A DNA stretch of 57,553 nucleotides from CAZLRH01 sp964562015 (GTDB taxonomy: Bacteria > Verrucomicrobiota > Verrucomicrobiia > Opitutales > JABDGR01), in the NCBI GenBank assembly GCA_964562015.1, contig CAZLRH010000025.1:1-57553 (forward strand). Direction: 5' to 3'. The notes below the pieces were generated by a model. It had not been told where the DNA came from. It saw nothing but the letters and a program-made list of their open reading frames with translations, and ran no database searches. Below are positions 46,468 through 54,033 of this stretch, in pieces. The first letter of the stretch is position 1; every line of letters begins with the position of its first letter. Made by a program: the position numbers and the translations under genes.

Positions 46468-47243
46468 GATGCCCTCAGCGCATGCAACAAGGACTTGCCC
46501 TTGTGAATAGGCACATTGACGTGAATGAACGCACCGGAGGCGGCGACGAACTGCACCCCGTACCCGTGCGTCCAGGACGTCGGCGCGGTGTGCGCGTAGA
46601 GCGGCTGCAGCTTCGCGAGCGTCCCCGGGCACCAGGCGCCGAAGCCCGCCGACGTGACCGTGCGCTCGTTGGCGGCCTGCATCCGATGCGTGTGGCCGTG
46701 GACGACGTTCGCGCCGAATCGGACCAAGTGGGTGTACGTCGCGTGTTTGCTCGCCGCGATGCCGTGGACGAAGTAGCACTTGCCGAGCTTGATCGCGCCG
46801 GGGATGGCGAGGCCCATGTACTGGGCGCTGCGCTGGTAGTACGTCACCCCGCGTTGCTTCAGGCGAAGGGCTGCCTGCGGACCCATCGCGTCGAGGAAGC
46901 CGACGGCGTCCTTCTGGTTCAAGAAGTTCCGAGTCGCGAAGCGCTCGACGTGCTGCTCGTGGTTCCCTTCGAGGTAGTGGATGCGGGCGCGGGGGGCGCG
47001 GCGCTGGATCATGTCGAGGAAGACGTTCGCGGCTTTGCAGTCGTCCGCGTAGGACTCGACCATCTCATTCGTGTAGGAGCGCTGGTGCGTGCTGAACGTC
47101 CCGCCGGCGTCGAGGTGATCGCCGAGCATGACGATCTCCGTCGGGTCGAGCGTCTTCAGGTCGGCGAGGAAAGCGTCGCGCGCCGGGAGGTCAATGTGCT
47201 CGCCGTGGCTGTCTGGAATGCAAACGCGAACGCCGCTTTTCAC
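46464..47243 (-). CDS. Metallophosphoesterase (259 aa)
   Basis: Calcineurin-like motifs in order: CIPDSHGEH, VMLGDHLDAGG, YLEGNHEQH and VVHGHTHRM. Each supplies metal ligands. Substrate unknown; phage relatives include nucleotidases and DNA/RNA end-processing phosphatases. GTG 47243 overlaps the upstream zinc-ribbon gene stop. Confidence 0.85.
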   Translation of the reverse strand: MKSGVRVCIPDSHGEHIDLPARDAFLADLKTLDPTEIVMLGDHLDAGGTFSTHQRSYTNEMVESYADDCKAANVFLDMIQRRAPRARIHYLEGNHEQHVERFATRNFLNQKDAVGFLDAMGPQAALRLKQRGVTYYQRSAQYMGLAIPGAIKLGKCYFVHGIAASKHATYTHLVRFGANVVHGHTHRMQAANERTVTSAGFGAWCPGTLAKLQPLYAHTAPTSWTHGYGVQFVAASGAFIHVNVPIHKGKSLLHALRAS

Positions 47244-47413
47244 AACGGCCTCCTGAGGAAAACGTCCGGGCAGGCACTCACACCGTGATTGAGCTGAATC
47301 TCGCGAAGGCCGCACTTCGGGCACTTCGTCTTCAGGGTGACGACGCTTGTCCAACCGGCTTCCTTGGCCGCCAGTCTGACGTTGCTGTAGTACGTTCGAT
47401 CTTCGGGGCTCAT
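47240..47413 (-). CDS. Small zinc-ribbon protein (57 aa)
   Basis: RTYYSNVRLAAKEAGWTSVV then TKCPKCGLREIQLNHGVSAC: a CxxC knuckle with a later Cys. ATGA and GTGA overlaps with its neighbours support it. Role unknown. Confidence 0.55.
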   Translation of the reverse strand: MSPEDRTYYSNVRLAAKEAGWTSVVTLKTKCPKCGLREIQLNHGVSACPDVFLRRPL

Positions 47414-47829
47414 AGGACCTCTACTTGTGTCGGATTAGCCGAATGCTTTGCGAGGTAGGCGTCGGCCGCAGCTCGCCACGGACGGTCTTCGAGGTGCGCC
47501 AGACGGGTGTTGCAGATTCGGCAGAGCAGTCCGCGCGGCTGATTTGTCGCGTTGTCGTGATCTGCCGCGACCGAATCGGCCGTTCGCCCGAGTGGCTGCA
47601 TGGCGACGCCGCAGATCGCGCAGCGCCCTTCCTGCGCCGACCACGCCGCGTCGAACGCCTCCTGCGTCCAGCCTGAGCGCCAGAAACGGTGCCGCGCGCG
47701 GTACCGATCTATGTTGTCCTCGCGATGCTTCTTCATGTAGGCGAGGCGCTTCACGCGGTTCTCCGGCTTGGCGTACCAAGCGACGGCCTTCACACGCTGT
47801 CGCTCTCGCTCTTCACTCTGCGTCAGCAT
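47410..47829 (-). CDS. HNH / endonuclease VII-type homing endonuclease 7 (139 aa)
   Basis: Basic N-terminus (RVKRLAYMKKHREDNIDRYR), WTQEAFDAAWSAQEGRCAIC, AADHDNATNQPRGLLCRICN and a final AYLAKH helix. WT-x-EAFDAAW-x-AQ-x-G-x-CAIC is nearly the same as in 15985-16428, so the two are close paralogues. Its start is inside the last 17 bases of the methyltransferase gene. Confidence 0.85.
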   Translation of the reverse strand: MLTQSEERERQRVKAVAWYAKPENRVKRLAYMKKHREDNIDRYRARHRFWRSGWTQEAFDAAWSAQEGRCAICGVAMQPLGRTADSVAADHDNATNQPRGLLCRICNTRLAHLEDRPWRAAADAYLAKHSANPTQVEVL

Positions 47830-48562
47830 CTTTGCCCCACATCTTGCAGAGTCCGAGCGCTACCTCGTCGGTCATTGGCTCGAACGGTTGGGCGAGGCGT
47901 TGGCGGGCTTTCTCGACCCACTCGGGATCATTATCGAGACCCACATAATTACGCCCCAATTTGAGGCACGCCTCGCCTATCGCCGCGCTTCCACAGAAGG
48001 GGTCAAAGACCGTTTCTGATCGATCACTGAACAAGGCCACGAGCTTGAGACATAGATCGAGGGGCTTCTCGTTGGGGTGCCTGCCCTTCTTTCCCCTTGT
48101 GCCGTTGCACGACCAGAGGCCGTACGACCCCTTGCCGTTCCAGCGCTTCTTAGGGTGGTTTTCGCCCTTCTGACCGTGAAGGATGGCAATCCCCTCGAAC
48201 GCGGTCGCGGGGCGGTCGGCCGTGAGCTGGCCCATGGCGTTCTTTTTCGCCCAAACGCCCCCGCGCACGTACTCGTCGGGGCAGACGCCCTTGATCAGGC
48301 CGAAGGCTTCGAGGTCGGAGAAGCTGACGACCCAGCGCTTGGTGATGCGAATGGCGTCCTCGAGCCAGGCGTAGCCTTGGAGCGGCGCGAACGGGAGCTC
48401 GTACTTGGGGACGGCCTTGGTTCCGACGAGCGAGCCGGAGCAGAGGTTGGCGTGAACGTGGGGCGAGTACGGCGGGTCGGTCAGGAGGACGTCGACTTCG
48501 CCCGCGCCCATCTCCCGGAGCGTCTTGAAGGAGTCGGCGACGTGAAAGACGTGGGCGGTCAT
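47813..48562 (-). CDS. DNA methyltransferase, beta-class N6A/N4C (249 aa)
   Basis: DPPY at 29-32 (catalytic motif IV) precedes VFDPFCGSAAIGEACLKLGR near 198 (SAM-binding motif I), the order of beta-class enzymes. NGTRGKKGRHPNEKPLDLCL is the usual link before motif I. It would protect phage DNA from host restriction; specificity cannot be read here. No restriction enzyme gene is adjacent. Confidence 0.85.
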   Translation of the reverse strand: MTAHVFHVADSFKTLREMGAGEVDVLLTDPPYSPHVHANLCSGSLVGTKAVPKYELPFAPLQGYAWLEDAIRITKRWVVSFSDLEAFGLIKGVCPDEYVRGGVWAKKNAMGQLTADRPATAFEGIAILHGQKGENHPKKRWNGKGSYGLWSCNGTRGKKGRHPNEKPLDLCLKLVALFSDRSETVFDPFCGSAAIGEACLKLGRNYVGLDNDPEWVEKARQRLAQPFEPMTDEVALGLCKMWGKDADAE

Positions 48563-48660
48563 CGTCGCCCCCTGAGCGCCCGGATCTCGAGCGTCACGAA
48601 CAAGACGCTGAGCCACACGCCGAGCTGCCCGAGCGCGAGCGCTTTCTCGAAGGGGCTCAT
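48559..48660 (-). CDS. Micro-ORF membrane peptide (33 aa)
   Basis: MSPFEKALALGQLGVWLSVL then FVTLEIRALRGRR. One hydrophobic helix with a basic C-terminus. ATGA overlaps at both ends. Role unknown. Confidence 0.45.
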   Translation of the reverse strand: MSPFEKALALGQLGVWLSVLFVTLEIRALRGRR

Positions 48661-49028
48661 GACTTTCTCCGAAGGATGTGAAGGATTTCGTCCAAGGTCA
48701 GCCACGACCAGAGGCTCCGGCTGACGAAGGGGATCGCGAGGTCCTGATATCTCTGCCGGGCGATAGACATGCCCCCCGACACGCCGAGGTCGCAGTAGAA
48801 GACCGCGAGGTCCGCCTTCACGGACCAGGCGAGGCCGGCCTCGATGCCGAGGGCGCGCCCCTCGGGCCTCAGGTCGTCGAGTACTTGCGGGTAGAGGAGA
48901 TGACTCGCGATGGGTGCTTCCCCGCGGGCCAGGCAGTCGCCCATCGCGAACCGGGCGTAGGCGACGTGGTCCTCGACGGTGAGTGGCGCGCGGGCGGCGT
49001 AGGGGGACTCGAGGGCGACGAGCTTCAA
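48657..49028 (-). CDS. Nucleoside 2-deoxyribosyltransferase-like protein (123 aa)
   Basis: LVALESPYAARAPLTVEDHV, YARFAMGDCLARGEAPIASH and a following LLYPQVLDD block are typical of the DUF7768/DUF4406-like fold related to nucleoside deoxyribosyltransferases. KADLAVFYCDLGVSGGMSIA fits the second half. It may salvage or modify nucleotides for phage DNA. ATGA/GTG junctions on both sides. Confidence 0.65.
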   Translation of the reverse strand: MKLVALESPYAARAPLTVEDHVAYARFAMGDCLARGEAPIASHLLYPQVLDDLRPEGRALGIEAGLAWSVKADLAVFYCDLGVSGGMSIARQRYQDLAIPFVSRSLWSWLTLDEILHILRRKS

Positions 49029-49381
49029 TTGAGGCCCACGCTTTCTTTCGCGTCAGTCATGTCGATGATCGCGAGCATCAGGCCTGCGCCGGGGTGGGTC
49101 ACGAGCACCGGGAACTTCGACGGGTCCGGCCGCTCTTCGCCGAGGCCCACGACAGTCTTCTCTGCCCAGGGCGCCTGATCGATCACCGCGCAGAGCAGCT
49201 CGATCCGCGTGTACCAGCGCCACGTGACCTCGCCCGCCGTGTCGGAAACGGCCAGGAGCGCGAGGTCGTTCTTGCCTGCTTGCAGGCGAGCGGTGCGCAT
49301 ATACGCGGGAGCGTCGCGGAGGACGTGGAGCAGCCCGAGCGACTTCCACTCGCGGTAAAGCTCGGCGTTTTCGGGGGTCAC
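49025..49381 (-). CDS. Hypothetical protein (118 aa)
   Basis: GTG start overlapping the upstream stop (GTGA). ENAELYREWKSLGLLHVLRD then a beta-rich end PSKFPVLVTHPGAGLMLAII. Sits in the nucleotide-metabolism group. No family recognised. Confidence 0.6.
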   Translation of the reverse strand: MTPENAELYREWKSLGLLHVLRDAPAYMRTARLQAGKNDLALLAVSDTAGEVTWRWYTRIELLCAVIDQAPWAEKTVVGLGEERPDPSKFPVLVTHPGAGLMLAIIDMTDAKESVGLN

Positions 49382-49560
49382 TCGGGCACCGTGTACGAGA
49401 CGAGCTTGACCTTGCTCGAGGCGATTTTGCCCTTCAGCGCCCGCAGGACGATCGAGGCCGTGTGGCGGCTCACGAACTCGTCGGCATCACGGCGGTCTTT
49501 CGTCCACCCGAAGGTATTCCAATACTCGTTGACGTCCTTGATTCTGTAGTACTTGATCAT
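49378..49560 (-). CDS. Hypothetical protein (60 aa)
   Basis: MIKYYRIKDVNEYWNTFGWT, ADEFVSRHTASIVLRALKGK. A basic alpha/beta small protein. TGATGA overlap with the upstream gene. Function unknown. Confidence 0.55.
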   Translation of the reverse strand: MIKYYRIKDVNEYWNTFGWTKDRRDADEFVSRHTASIVLRALKGKIASSKVKLVSYTVPE

Positions 49561-50228
49561 CAGACTGACTCCTTGCTTCCGCGCGACATGGGTTTGCCCA
49601 AACGCTTCTCTTCGAGTTCCTGGAGCTTCGCGAGCGCCCGCCAGGCCAGCGCCGCCGCGTCCTCGTACTCGCCCGACACGGGGTGAACCGTCTCGATGTC
49701 GATGAGGTGCCGCGCGATGCAGTCGGGATGATCCATCGACTTGCCGCGGGCCCAGTGCAGGGGTTGACCCGGGTTGTGCTTGTCGTTGCCCTTCTTGCTG
49801 ACTCGGGCGACGGCGGCAATCGCGAGCGGGAAGTAATTGAGCACGCCGCTGAAGATCGGGATTTCCTTGCGCTCGTCGGAGTCGGTCGGGAGGACGTAGT
49901 CGGTCTTCGGGAGCGCCGGCGGGGTAGGGGTGTGTTCAGTGTACTCGGCAAAGACCGCTTGCATCTTCGGCCACGGGCGCGCAGGAACGTGGTGGAACGG
50001 GGGCGGGGGCCTCGTCGAGTAACCGGCGTTGGGCGGCGGGGGCGCCGTCGACCAGCCTTCGGTCACGTCCGCGTCGTCGAGCACCTCGTGGTCGGGCAGC
50101 CACTCCAGCGCGACCGGGATCTCTTGACCGCGCCGGCCGAGCCGCAGGTCCTCCTCGACCGCACATGACTTCGAGCAGTACGTATCGTTGGGGAAGGCCG
50201 GGTCGCCGCAGGTTTTGCAATCGCTCAT
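49560..50228 (-). CDS. dATP/dGTP diphosphohydrolase-like domain protein (222 aa)
   Basis: N-terminal zinc knuckle CKTCGDPAFPNDTYCSKSC, a Pro-rich linker, then the domain PIFSGVLNYFPLAIAAVARV, NPGQPLHWARGKSMDHPDCI, ARHLIDIETV, ALAWRALAKLQELEEKRLG, which matches the phage family called dATP/dGTP diphosphohydrolase N-terminal (formerly DUF5664). The activity is inferred from that family name and not proven. The gene before it carries the second GATTAGCTAATT element. Confidence 0.72.
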   Translation of the reverse strand: MSDCKTCGDPAFPNDTYCSKSCAVEEDLRLGRRGQEIPVALEWLPDHEVLDDADVTEGWSTAPPPPNAGYSTRPPPPFHHVPARPWPKMQAVFAEYTEHTPTPPALPKTDYVLPTDSDERKEIPIFSGVLNYFPLAIAAVARVSKKGNDKHNPGQPLHWARGKSMDHPDCIARHLIDIETVHPVSGEYEDAAALAWRALAKLQELEEKRLGKPMSRGSKESV

Positions 50229-50238
50229 ATACTATGGC

Positions 50239-50250
50239 GATTAGCTAATT
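50239..50250 (-). promoter_or_regulatory. GATTAGCTAATT element, copy 2
   Basis: Identical to 38226-38237 with similar flanks. Lies between the polymerase stop and ATG 50228. Confidence 0.45.
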
Positions 50251-50252
50251 GA

Positions 50253-52127
50253 CTAGGCGGCCTTCTTCGGCGCCTCGGGCGCCCAAGGTACGAGCCGGCC
50301 CTGATCATCGGTAACGGCGTAGGCGCCCTTCGACCAGAGCATCATCGCGACCGGGGGCGCTTCCACGGGGCAGTCGTGGACGAAGACGTTCGCGCCCTCG
50401 CACATCAGCCGAGACATCTCACGCGCCGCCGCGTCGCAGTCGCCCATGGGGCCTTCGGCTATCAGCTCATCGTGAACGAAGGCGACCACGCGCCAGCCGT
50501 ACAGGGGTGAATTGACGTCGACGTAGCAAGCCTTGGTCACGAGCCATAGCGCGTTCTTCGCCGCGTCCGCCCCGAGCCCCTGGAACCGACCGTTGCAGAG
50601 CGCCGAGTACCGAGCACCGCCCCGCACGCGGCCGGAGAAGATGTGCGTCTCGGTCCCGACCTTCGCGAAGTTGTTCGTCGCCAAGGCCGCGAGCCGGAAG
50701 TGCTCGTTCATCTCCGGGTAGAGCGCGAGCCACGCTTGCTTCGCCGCCATGGCTTCCTGCTCGGACATGTTGACCCGGTAGGCAACGCGGGCGTACCGAG
50801 CGAGACCCTTGGCACCGAGACCGCCGGGCAGACCGAAGTTGATGGCCTTCGCGCGCTGTCGGTATTCCTTTACCGCTTTGCTGCCCTTGCCCTTCTCGAC
50901 CTCAGCGTCTTCGTAGGTCATGCCGAGCTGGGTCGCGGCGGTGAGGAGGTGGACGTCCTTGCCCTCGTTCAGCGCTTCGCCGAGCTTGGAGTAGCCGATG
51001 TTCGTGATGCACCACTGCGCGAGGGTGTGGAGCTCGAGGCCCTCGAAGTCGGCCTGGATGAAGCAGTTGCCGGGGCGCGGTCGAAACGCCTCTCGTATGC
51101 CAGCTCCACGATTGATCGCCTGCAGGGCCGGCTTCGAGGCTGTCGTGCGGCCGGTGTCGGCGAGCCCGTAGCGCGGTTGGATCGGTACTTCGCAGCCGGA
51201 TCGCAACATCTTGACATCGTTCGCGAGTGTTTTGCGCAGGGTGAGGTACCGAGAATATTGACCTATGACGGAGTCTTCATCCAACCGATCGCACGCCTCG
51301 GACGAAAGGGAGACCGCGCCGCCCTTGGTCTTCGCGATCGGTAGCCCCTCCTCCTCACACGCGCGCGTCATTGCAGCTTGCGCGGCCTTCGTGTCGGCGG
51401 TGCCGTTATCGCGAATCAGGCCCTCGTTCTGAAGTTCGCGTTGTAGTTCCTCGAACTCCGCGGTGAGCCGGGCCTCCAAGGCGTCGACAGCCTCCGGGTC
51501 CGTGCAGATCCCCCACGCGCTCGACAAATGCAGCGCAAAGGCGGCCCTCGCTTGGCGCCACTGGTCACGGAACACGTCGGCGTGCGCCACGTTGATCTGC
51601 GACTCGTACAGCGCCAACGTTACCCGCGCGTCCTCGATCGCGTAGTGCTTGGCGTCCTCGGGCCAGTCGGCGAGCGCGACGTCGTGCAGCTCACGGTAAC
51701 GGAGGCGCCACGTGTCCTCTTTCTGAAGATGCCTGCCAAAGTGCCGGGCCACACAATCGGCGAGCGAATATTTCACGGCCTTCAATTCGCCGTCGGGTCC
51801 CTCGTAAGATCGGAACTGGCCGCGACTGATCATCACGAGCTGCTCGCGAATCATTGAGTCGCAGATCTCGTCCCGATCGTACTTGGCGAAGATGAGCGGT
51901 AGCAGGTCAGGGAAGGCCGCCCCGAGCACCCCCGCGTCAAACGCGATGTTGTGTCCGACAAGCACGTCCGAACCGCGAAGTAGCTTTTCGATGACTGGGC
52001 GCGCTTCGCGATGGGTGACGAGCTGCGGGTCGTCGCCTTGTCGCTGCCACTGCAAGCAGACGAGAGGCGGCGCAAGAAGACCGGGCTCGATCAACCAGGA
52101 CTCGCAGTCGATCGCGACAACCGTCAC
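50253..52127 (-). CDS. Family A DNA polymerase with 3'-5' exonuclease (624 aa)
   Basis: Exonuclease motifs: VVAIDCESW (Exo I DxE), VGHNIAFDAG near 56 (Exo II) and YAIEDARVTLALY near 162 (Exo III). Polymerase motifs: FIQADFEGLELHTLAQ near 355 (motif A), RQRAKAINFGLPGGLG near 425 (motif B, with GLPGGLG as in many phage enzymes) and VVAFVHDELIAE near 546 (motif C). It copies the phage genome with the primase-helicase. GTG 52127 overlaps the HNH stop (GTGA). Confidence 0.92.
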   Translation of the reverse strand: MTVVAIDCESWLIEPGLLAPPLVCLQWQRQGDDPQLVTHREARPVIEKLLRGSDVLVGHNIAFDAGVLGAAFPDLLPLIFAKYDRDEICDSMIREQLVMISRGQFRSYEGPDGELKAVKYSLADCVARHFGRHLQKEDTWRLRYRELHDVALADWPEDAKHYAIEDARVTLALYESQINVAHADVFRDQWRQARAAFALHLSSAWGICTDPEAVDALEARLTAEFEELQRELQNEGLIRDNGTADTKAAQAAMTRACEEEGLPIAKTKGGAVSLSSEACDRLDEDSVIGQYSRYLTLRKTLANDVKMLRSGCEVPIQPRYGLADTGRTTASKPALQAINRGAGIREAFRPRPGNCFIQADFEGLELHTLAQWCITNIGYSKLGEALNEGKDVHLLTAATQLGMTYEDAEVEKGKGSKAVKEYRQRAKAINFGLPGGLGAKGLARYARVAYRVNMSEQEAMAAKQAWLALYPEMNEHFRLAALATNNFAKVGTETHIFSGRVRGGARYSALCNGRFQGLGADAAKNALWLVTKACYVDVNSPLYGWRVVAFVHDELIAEGPMGDCDAAAREMSRLMCEGANVFVHDCPVEAPPVAMMLWSKGAYAVTDDQGRLVPWAPEAPKKAA

Positions 52128-52579
52128 GATGCCCTCCGCGACTGATGCGCCGCAATCGCTTCCGCGTACGGCCCCGCCCACTTCTCAAGGATACCGAGAT
52201 TCAGATTGCAGCGACGGCAGAGCAGGCCGCGCACGCATTTGCCACATGTTCTTTGCCCGGGGCAACATGCGCGGTCGTGATCGGTGTGCGTCTCGGACCC
52301 GGTTCGGGACAACGCTATGTGACAGATTGCGCACCGGCCGCCCTGCGTGGTGAACAAGGCTAGGTACTGCTCCGCCGTCATTTTGTACTTGCGCGTGCGT
52401 TGCCGTACGTTGTCCCGCAAGCGGTATTCTGCATCCTGCATGCGCGCGGTCGTGGCCTTCACCCCGCAAGGGAGGCACCTGTTGCGCGACCCCCGCCGTG
52501 TCTGCGACTGACACTTAGCGCACCACGCAAGAGGCGCGTCTTTCAACTTCGGTCCGCGCCGTTTGTCGTCGGGCCTCAT
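52124..52579 (-). CDS. HNH / endonuclease VII-type homing endonuclease 8 (151 aa)
   Basis: CAKCQSQTRRGSRNRCLPCG, KYKMTAEQYLALFTTQGGRC, CAICHIAL, HTDHDRACCPGQRTCGKCVR, GLLCRRCNLNLGI. It shares the KYKMTxEQY block with 19618-20127 and the C-GxC-VRGLLC block with 10093-10500. Directly upstream of the polymerase, joined by GTGA. ATG 52579 overlaps the upstream stop. Confidence 0.85.
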   Translation of the reverse strand: MRPDDKRRGPKLKDAPLAWCAKCQSQTRRGSRNRCLPCGVKATTARMQDAEYRLRDNVRQRTRKYKMTAEQYLALFTTQGGRCAICHIALSRTGSETHTDHDRACCPGQRTCGKCVRGLLCRRCNLNLGILEKWAGPYAEAIAAHQSRRAS

Positions 52580-52728
52580 CGGGTGAACCTCGCGCAGTAG
52601 CGGCACGCGCACTTCTCGGGCAACCAATCGGACAGGATGATGCGCTCGCACACCCAGTTGAAGCGGTGGTGGAGCACGTGATTGTCGAAGGCGTCGGCCA
52701 GGTGGATGAGGAGACTCTTGAGGCTCAT
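52576..52728 (-). CDS. Small Cys-containing protein (50 aa)
   Basis: MSLKSLLIHLADAFDNHVLH, RFNWVCERIILSDWLPEKCA then CRYCARFTR. A helical N-terminus and Cys cluster. ATGA overlaps both sides. Confidence 0.5.
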   Translation of the reverse strand: MSLKSLLIHLADAFDNHVLHHRFNWVCERIILSDWLPEKCACRYCARFTR

Positions 52729-52937
52729 AGGAGGCTGAACGTCACGGTGTGGTCGAACTCGATGATGGTGCCCGGCAGCGTGATCTCTACGGTGCCGTCG
52801 GGAAGGCCCTTCGTGACTACGCCCGCGACCTGCGTGCCGAAGAAAACACGCTTCGGCTCAGGCTTCGGCTCCGGCGGGTGGTACTCGCACGGGAGCGGGG
52901 CGCCGCACTTGGGGCACTCGTTGAGTTCGGTGGTCAC
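52725..52937 (-). CDS. Zinc-knuckle protein (70 aa)
   Basis: GTG start; ELNECPKCGAPLPCEYHPPE is a CxxC...CxxH knuckle, followed by a beta-rich RVFFGTQVAGVVTKGLPDGT tail. GTGA and ATGA overlaps. Could bind nucleic acid; no known family. Confidence 0.6.
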   Translation of the reverse strand: MTTELNECPKCGAPLPCEYHPPEPKPEPKRVFFGTQVAGVVTKGLPDGTVEITLPGTIIEFDHTVTFSLL

Positions 52938-53104
52938 TTCTTACCTACCTTCACGGGGACGTAGTCGTAATGCGTCGGGCAGATATCCAAGTAATGGCAC
53001 CCGCACTTGGGGCAGAACACGAGCGTCGACTCGATCACGAGCTTGCGCTCCGGCGTCGGGTGCGGCGTCGACATCCAGTTGTGGGGGAAACCTGCGCCGT
53101 ACAT
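52934..53104 (-). CDS. Zinc-ribbon protein (56 aa)
   Basis: MYGAGFPHNWMSTPHPTPER, then LVFCPKCGCHYLDICPTHYD: two Cys pairs typical of a zinc ribbon. Its stop overlaps the next GTG. It is the third small Zn-binding ORF in a row upstream of the polymerase. ORF readings in the other frames here lack any motif. Confidence 0.6.
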   Translation of the reverse strand: MYGAGFPHNWMSTPHPTPERKLVIESTLVFCPKCGCHYLDICPTHYDYVPVKVGKK

Positions 53105-53216
53105 CGTAACGCCGAAAGCCCCGCCCCGACGTCACGCCCATACCGCACCGATTACACGGCGCTTTGGGGCGAAACGGCAGGACGGGGCGAGCAGCAAGCT
53201 AAGCTAAGCTACGTGA

Positions 53217-53705
53217 TCAGGCCGCGACCGTAGCCGCGGGCGGGGCGATCGTGAAGTTGTGGAGCGTGAACTCCTGGCGCTTCTCCTTCGTGATCTTCGT
53301 GGTCGTCTGGAGGAACACGCGACGGCCCGCGAGCGGATTCGCATCCGACACCGCGAGGTTCAGGAGCTTGCTCTGGTTCGGCTTGATCTTCTCGTCGATC
53401 GTCTTCTTGTCCTTCGCGGGGTCGAGGGCGAGGGCGGCGTAGTAATACTGGAGGATCGCGCCGTAGGCGGTGTCTTCCTGCATCGGCATGATCTTCTGGA
53501 ACCACGAGTAGCGCGTCCCGGGGGCGACGGTCTCGGGCATGTTGCTGCTTTCGACGGTGAACTCGACGACGAACGCATCTTCGCGCTTGGTCGTGGTGAT
53601 TCCCTTGACGCGGTCGGTGACGACCACGCCAGCGAACTTCGGGGGGAAGTTCGGGAGCTTCGAGGAGGCGTCCTTGTTGTCGATTTTCTCAGAAAAGAAG
53701 GCCAT
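53217..53705 (-). CDS. Putative single-stranded DNA-binding protein (162 aa)
   Basis: N-terminal AFFSEKIDNKDASSKLPNFP, then strands (AGVVVTDRVKGITTTKREDA, FVVEFTVESSN, GTRYSWFQKIMP) and a C-terminal REFTLHNFTI-like strand. The order and the PGTRYSWF block fit phage SSB-like DUF669/DUF2815-type proteins. It lies between helicase and polymerase genes, as expected for an SSB. ATG 53705 follows AGGATAATTCAC. Confidence 0.55.
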   Translation of the reverse strand: MAFFSEKIDNKDASSKLPNFPPKFAGVVVTDRVKGITTTKREDAFVVEFTVESSNMPETVAPGTRYSWFQKIMPMQEDTAYGAILQYYYAALALDPAKDKKTIDEKIKPNQSKLLNLAVSDANPLAGRRVFLQTTTKITKEKRQEFTLHNFTIAPPAATVAA

Positions 53706-53722
53706 GTGAATTATCCTGTTAT

Positions 53723-53992
53723 TTAGAGGGTGGGGTCGAGGGAGAGGAGTTCGCTGCCCAGGCGGATCGTGCCCGGGATGCTCAGGCCCATGTCGGGCGA
53801 GGTTTCGGACGTGAAGAGGTCGTAGGCGGCGTATCCTGCGCCCGGGGTGAAATTGTACTCGGTCTGCGCGCGCTTCTCGACGGACTCGCGGGTGAGCCGT
53901 CCACGACGACCTTCCCACGCGCCGGCCAGTGCTGCAAGCTCGGGACGCGACTTTTGCGCGGCGAGCCATGTGTTGAAAGAGAGCTGCTTCAT
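53723..53992 (-). CDS. Hypothetical protein (89 aa)
   Basis: MKQLSFNTWLAAQKSRPELA, RGRLTRESVEKRAQTEYNFT then a beta-rich end SIPGTIRLGSELLSLDPTL. A helical N-terminus with basic patches. GGAGG in the hairpin just upstream is the ribosome site, 12 bases before ATG 53992. Confidence 0.55.
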   Translation of the reverse strand: MKQLSFNTWLAAQKSRPELAALAGAWEGRRGRLTRESVEKRAQTEYNFTPGAGYAAYDLFTSETSPDMGLSIPGTIRLGSELLSLDPTL

Positions 53993-54000
53993 CTGTCTAA

Positions 54001-54025
54001 TTAGCCTCCGTAATACCTGGAGGCT
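54001..54025 (-). promoter_or_regulatory. Hairpin sequestering a ribosome binding site
   Basis: GCCTCC (54004-54009) pairs with GGAGGC (54019-54024), extended imperfectly by TTA/TAG flanks. On the minus strand the 3' arm contains the GGAGG used by the 89-aa gene. It might weaken that gene's translation when the helicase mRNA is free of ribosomes, or act as an attenuator. Confidence 0.5.
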
Positions 54026-54033
54026 TAGCTTTT

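Noticed and set aside
49560..50228. A complete Z-genome (2-aminoadenine) pathway
   Set aside because: The diphosphohydrolase-like domain alone is widespread; no PurZ-like synthetase or matching polymerase evidence is visible.
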